In this document: in pieces, positions 62,657 through 64,000 of the stretch
How the letters are laid out: each line of letters begins with the position of its first letter
Position numbering within the stretch: position 1 is the first letter of the stretch
Origin: Manihot esculenta
Lineage: Eukaryota; Streptophyta; Magnoliopsida; Malpighiales; Euphorbiaceae
DNA: 64,000 nt
Direction of reading: 5' to 3'
Assembly: GCF_001659605.2 (NCBI RefSeq)
Contig: NC_035178.2
Coordinates: forward strand, 6,831,213-6,895,212
Notes under the pieces: model-generated
Seen by the model: only the letters and a program-made list of their open reading frames with translations
What the model was told of the DNA's origin: nothing
The model's database searches: none
Made by a program: the position numbers and the translations under genes

Positions 62657-63345
62657 TCATGTATCTTTCTCTAAATCGCTCTTTGGTTGCTGAGAAGTTA
62701 AACCAACCAAATAGGCAAAAAACTGCTTAATAGTCTTCCACTGAGAGAGAATAAAAACAAATGTCATGACAAAAAGCAGAATGGGGAAAACTGAAAATTG
62801 AAGAAACAAACAACCACAATCAAACAAGAGACGTGCAAGAATTGACACTCATGAGTGAAGCTGGACAGACCAGGCCAATTTCAGCGCAAAGTTCTTCTAT
62901 AATCCGTAAGCTCATTTATCAACGCTATTCTATAAAGAAACAAATAGACATTATCATATAATGCTTTAGTTATGAATACTCTGAATTAGTAAATTTAGGA
63001 GATAACTGTGGCCCCATGATTCCTAAATCCTTCCAAAACCATTCATCAGTAGCTCTATCATTAGGGAAATTGGACATCTAGTGCATAAAATGACAAAACC
63101 ATTGCTCTCTCCTTAGCTGGAGGTTATATGGGTCAGGTAAAATGTCAAATAGGATAGCGACAATTTATTGCTCTCCTTATCAGATTCTTTGGCAACAAGT
63201 TTAAACCAATTACTAACCAAAGAAACAATAAATGAATAAAGAAATAAATAAAAATAATAGAGAAAGAAAGAATCATGCAAATACAACGCGTTCAGAAGGC
63301 CATCCGCCTAATTGGCAAGGTCGGGGGCTCGCAAAACCTGAACTT
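62657..63345 (-). CDS. Possible 3' exons of an unidentified minus-strand gene
   Basis: Three minus-strand patches look exon-like. (1) After an acceptor near 63340, the frame reads FASPRPCQLGGWPSER and reaches a possible donor (cgc/gttgta, about 63283). (2) After tgcactag near 63081 it reads MSNFPNDRATDEWFWKDLGI, in matching phase, with a possible donor after GGGCCACA. (3) After ttctctctcag near 62743 the next exon reads either WKTIKQFFAYLVGLTSQQ or, in the phase that fits patch 2, GRLLSSFLPIWLV then stop. Patches 1 and 2 join cleanly. The upstream part would lie beyond 63.4 kb, perhaps outside the window. I recognise no family. It may be a real gene end or a coincidence. Confidence 0.3.
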
Positions 63346-64000
63346 AGGAGATCATGTCGATTTGTCTATTTCTGCTTAAGGATTAAAACTGGGGTTTTGG
63401 AAGGTTTGAAACTCAATTGCAAAAAATGGTGGGTATAGGACATTGCAGGTGGTCACCCCTAATTCCACAAGCAAAAATTACCATAACAAATTTCAAAATC
63501 TAAACCCAACCCAAAAAAATTCACAGAGAATACCCTCCCAAACCAAATACGATGCTGACATTGGGAGAAAACAAAATTTCCATCTGCTGACTTAAAGGGG
63601 AGAAAGCTATCAGATTGGTATATACTCTGCGTTGTTTAGAGTAACCTTTGTAGTTTATCAACTGCGACCTTAGATAAAACAGAATTCAGTCGAGTACCTT
63701 GATTCATTCCACACGCACATCTTGATACGGATCCAATAGGGCAAATTTCTAACAATGGTGTGGAGCAAACTTATGTCATTCAAATGGATCTAAAAGAAGT
63801 TCAAAATCATTTTCATATGATCCATATATATTTGGGGCGTGTTTCAACTCATATGGGACAGATTTGGTGCAACACTAATCATAGGCTTAGAGAGTCTAAT
63901 CAAACCTATGGGCTAAAACTACACGAAGGGAAGAAGATTAAGTAAGATTTTGTGAAGATTCAGCTTTGTTTTGATGGGCTTGCTATATTTTTATTATTTA

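Noticed and set aside
1..64000. CRISPR arrays, rRNA genes, intact tRNA genes, bacterial-type operons
   Set aside because: None is visible. Direct repeats are microsatellites or transposon repeats, and the only tRNA-like sequence is the SINE at 22148-22239.

Overview
This window looks like nuclear DNA from a eudicot plant. The evidence is compact GT/AG introns in clearly plant gene families (flavonol-synthase-like, NSP2-type GRAS, AP2/ERF), very AT-rich intergenic DNA, plant LTR retrotransposon sequence, a plant mobile domain (PMD) pseudogene and a tRNA-type SINE. The overall look suggests a rosid, possibly Euphorbiaceae/Malpighiales, but that is an impression rather than a proof.

Layout. 0-5.2 kb: AT-rich DNA with one GC-richer mobile-element remnant (about 302-720). 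5.36-6.51 kb: three-exon flavonol-synthase-like dioxygenase (+). 7.7-22.4 kb: a giant imperfect palindrome of about 14.7 kb, with arms 7716-14905 and 14951-22385 around a 45-bp spacer. From the outside inwards each arm carries AT-rich DNA, a Ty3/gypsy-type 3' internal tail with polypurine tract, a 2.6-kb LTR with TTCGGCCGCCGAA-type repeats, and a decayed PMD gene. The two PMD copies diverge from a central, mirror-image TATA region packed with short hairpins. The right arm alone carries a SINE with a 17-bp target-site duplication. 23.3-28.0 kb: eight-exon RNB exoribonuclease of the DIS3L2/SOV type (+). 29.7-30.9 kb: small two-exon membrane protein (-). 31.7-33.3 kb: small coiled-coil protein (+). 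39.5-41.0 kb: intronless NSP2-like GRAS gene with a near-perfect miR171h target site (+). 44.3-46.6 kb: PLP aminotransferase (+). 50.2-52.5 kb: membrane-anchored MORN-repeat protein (+). 57.9-58.6 kb: intronless AP2/ERF gene (-). 62.6-63.6 kb: possible 3' exons of an unidentified minus-strand gene.

The genes do not form a pathway. Their order does look conserved: RNB exonuclease, PLP aminotransferase, MORN protein and ERF013-like factor appear, from memory, to correspond to the Arabidopsis chromosome 1 neighbourhood At1g77680-77670-77660-77640. The FLS-like gene lies on the far side of the palindrome.

The most unusual item is the palindrome. Its core arms are almost identical, including three shared stop codons and a shared frameshift in the PMD gene. 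Its outer arms are visibly diverged and carry arm-specific insertions. This argues against a simple read-level assembly artefact and suggests an old inverted duplication with recent homogenisation of the core, or a layered origin. Exon borders are manual GT/AG calls. No database search was possible.
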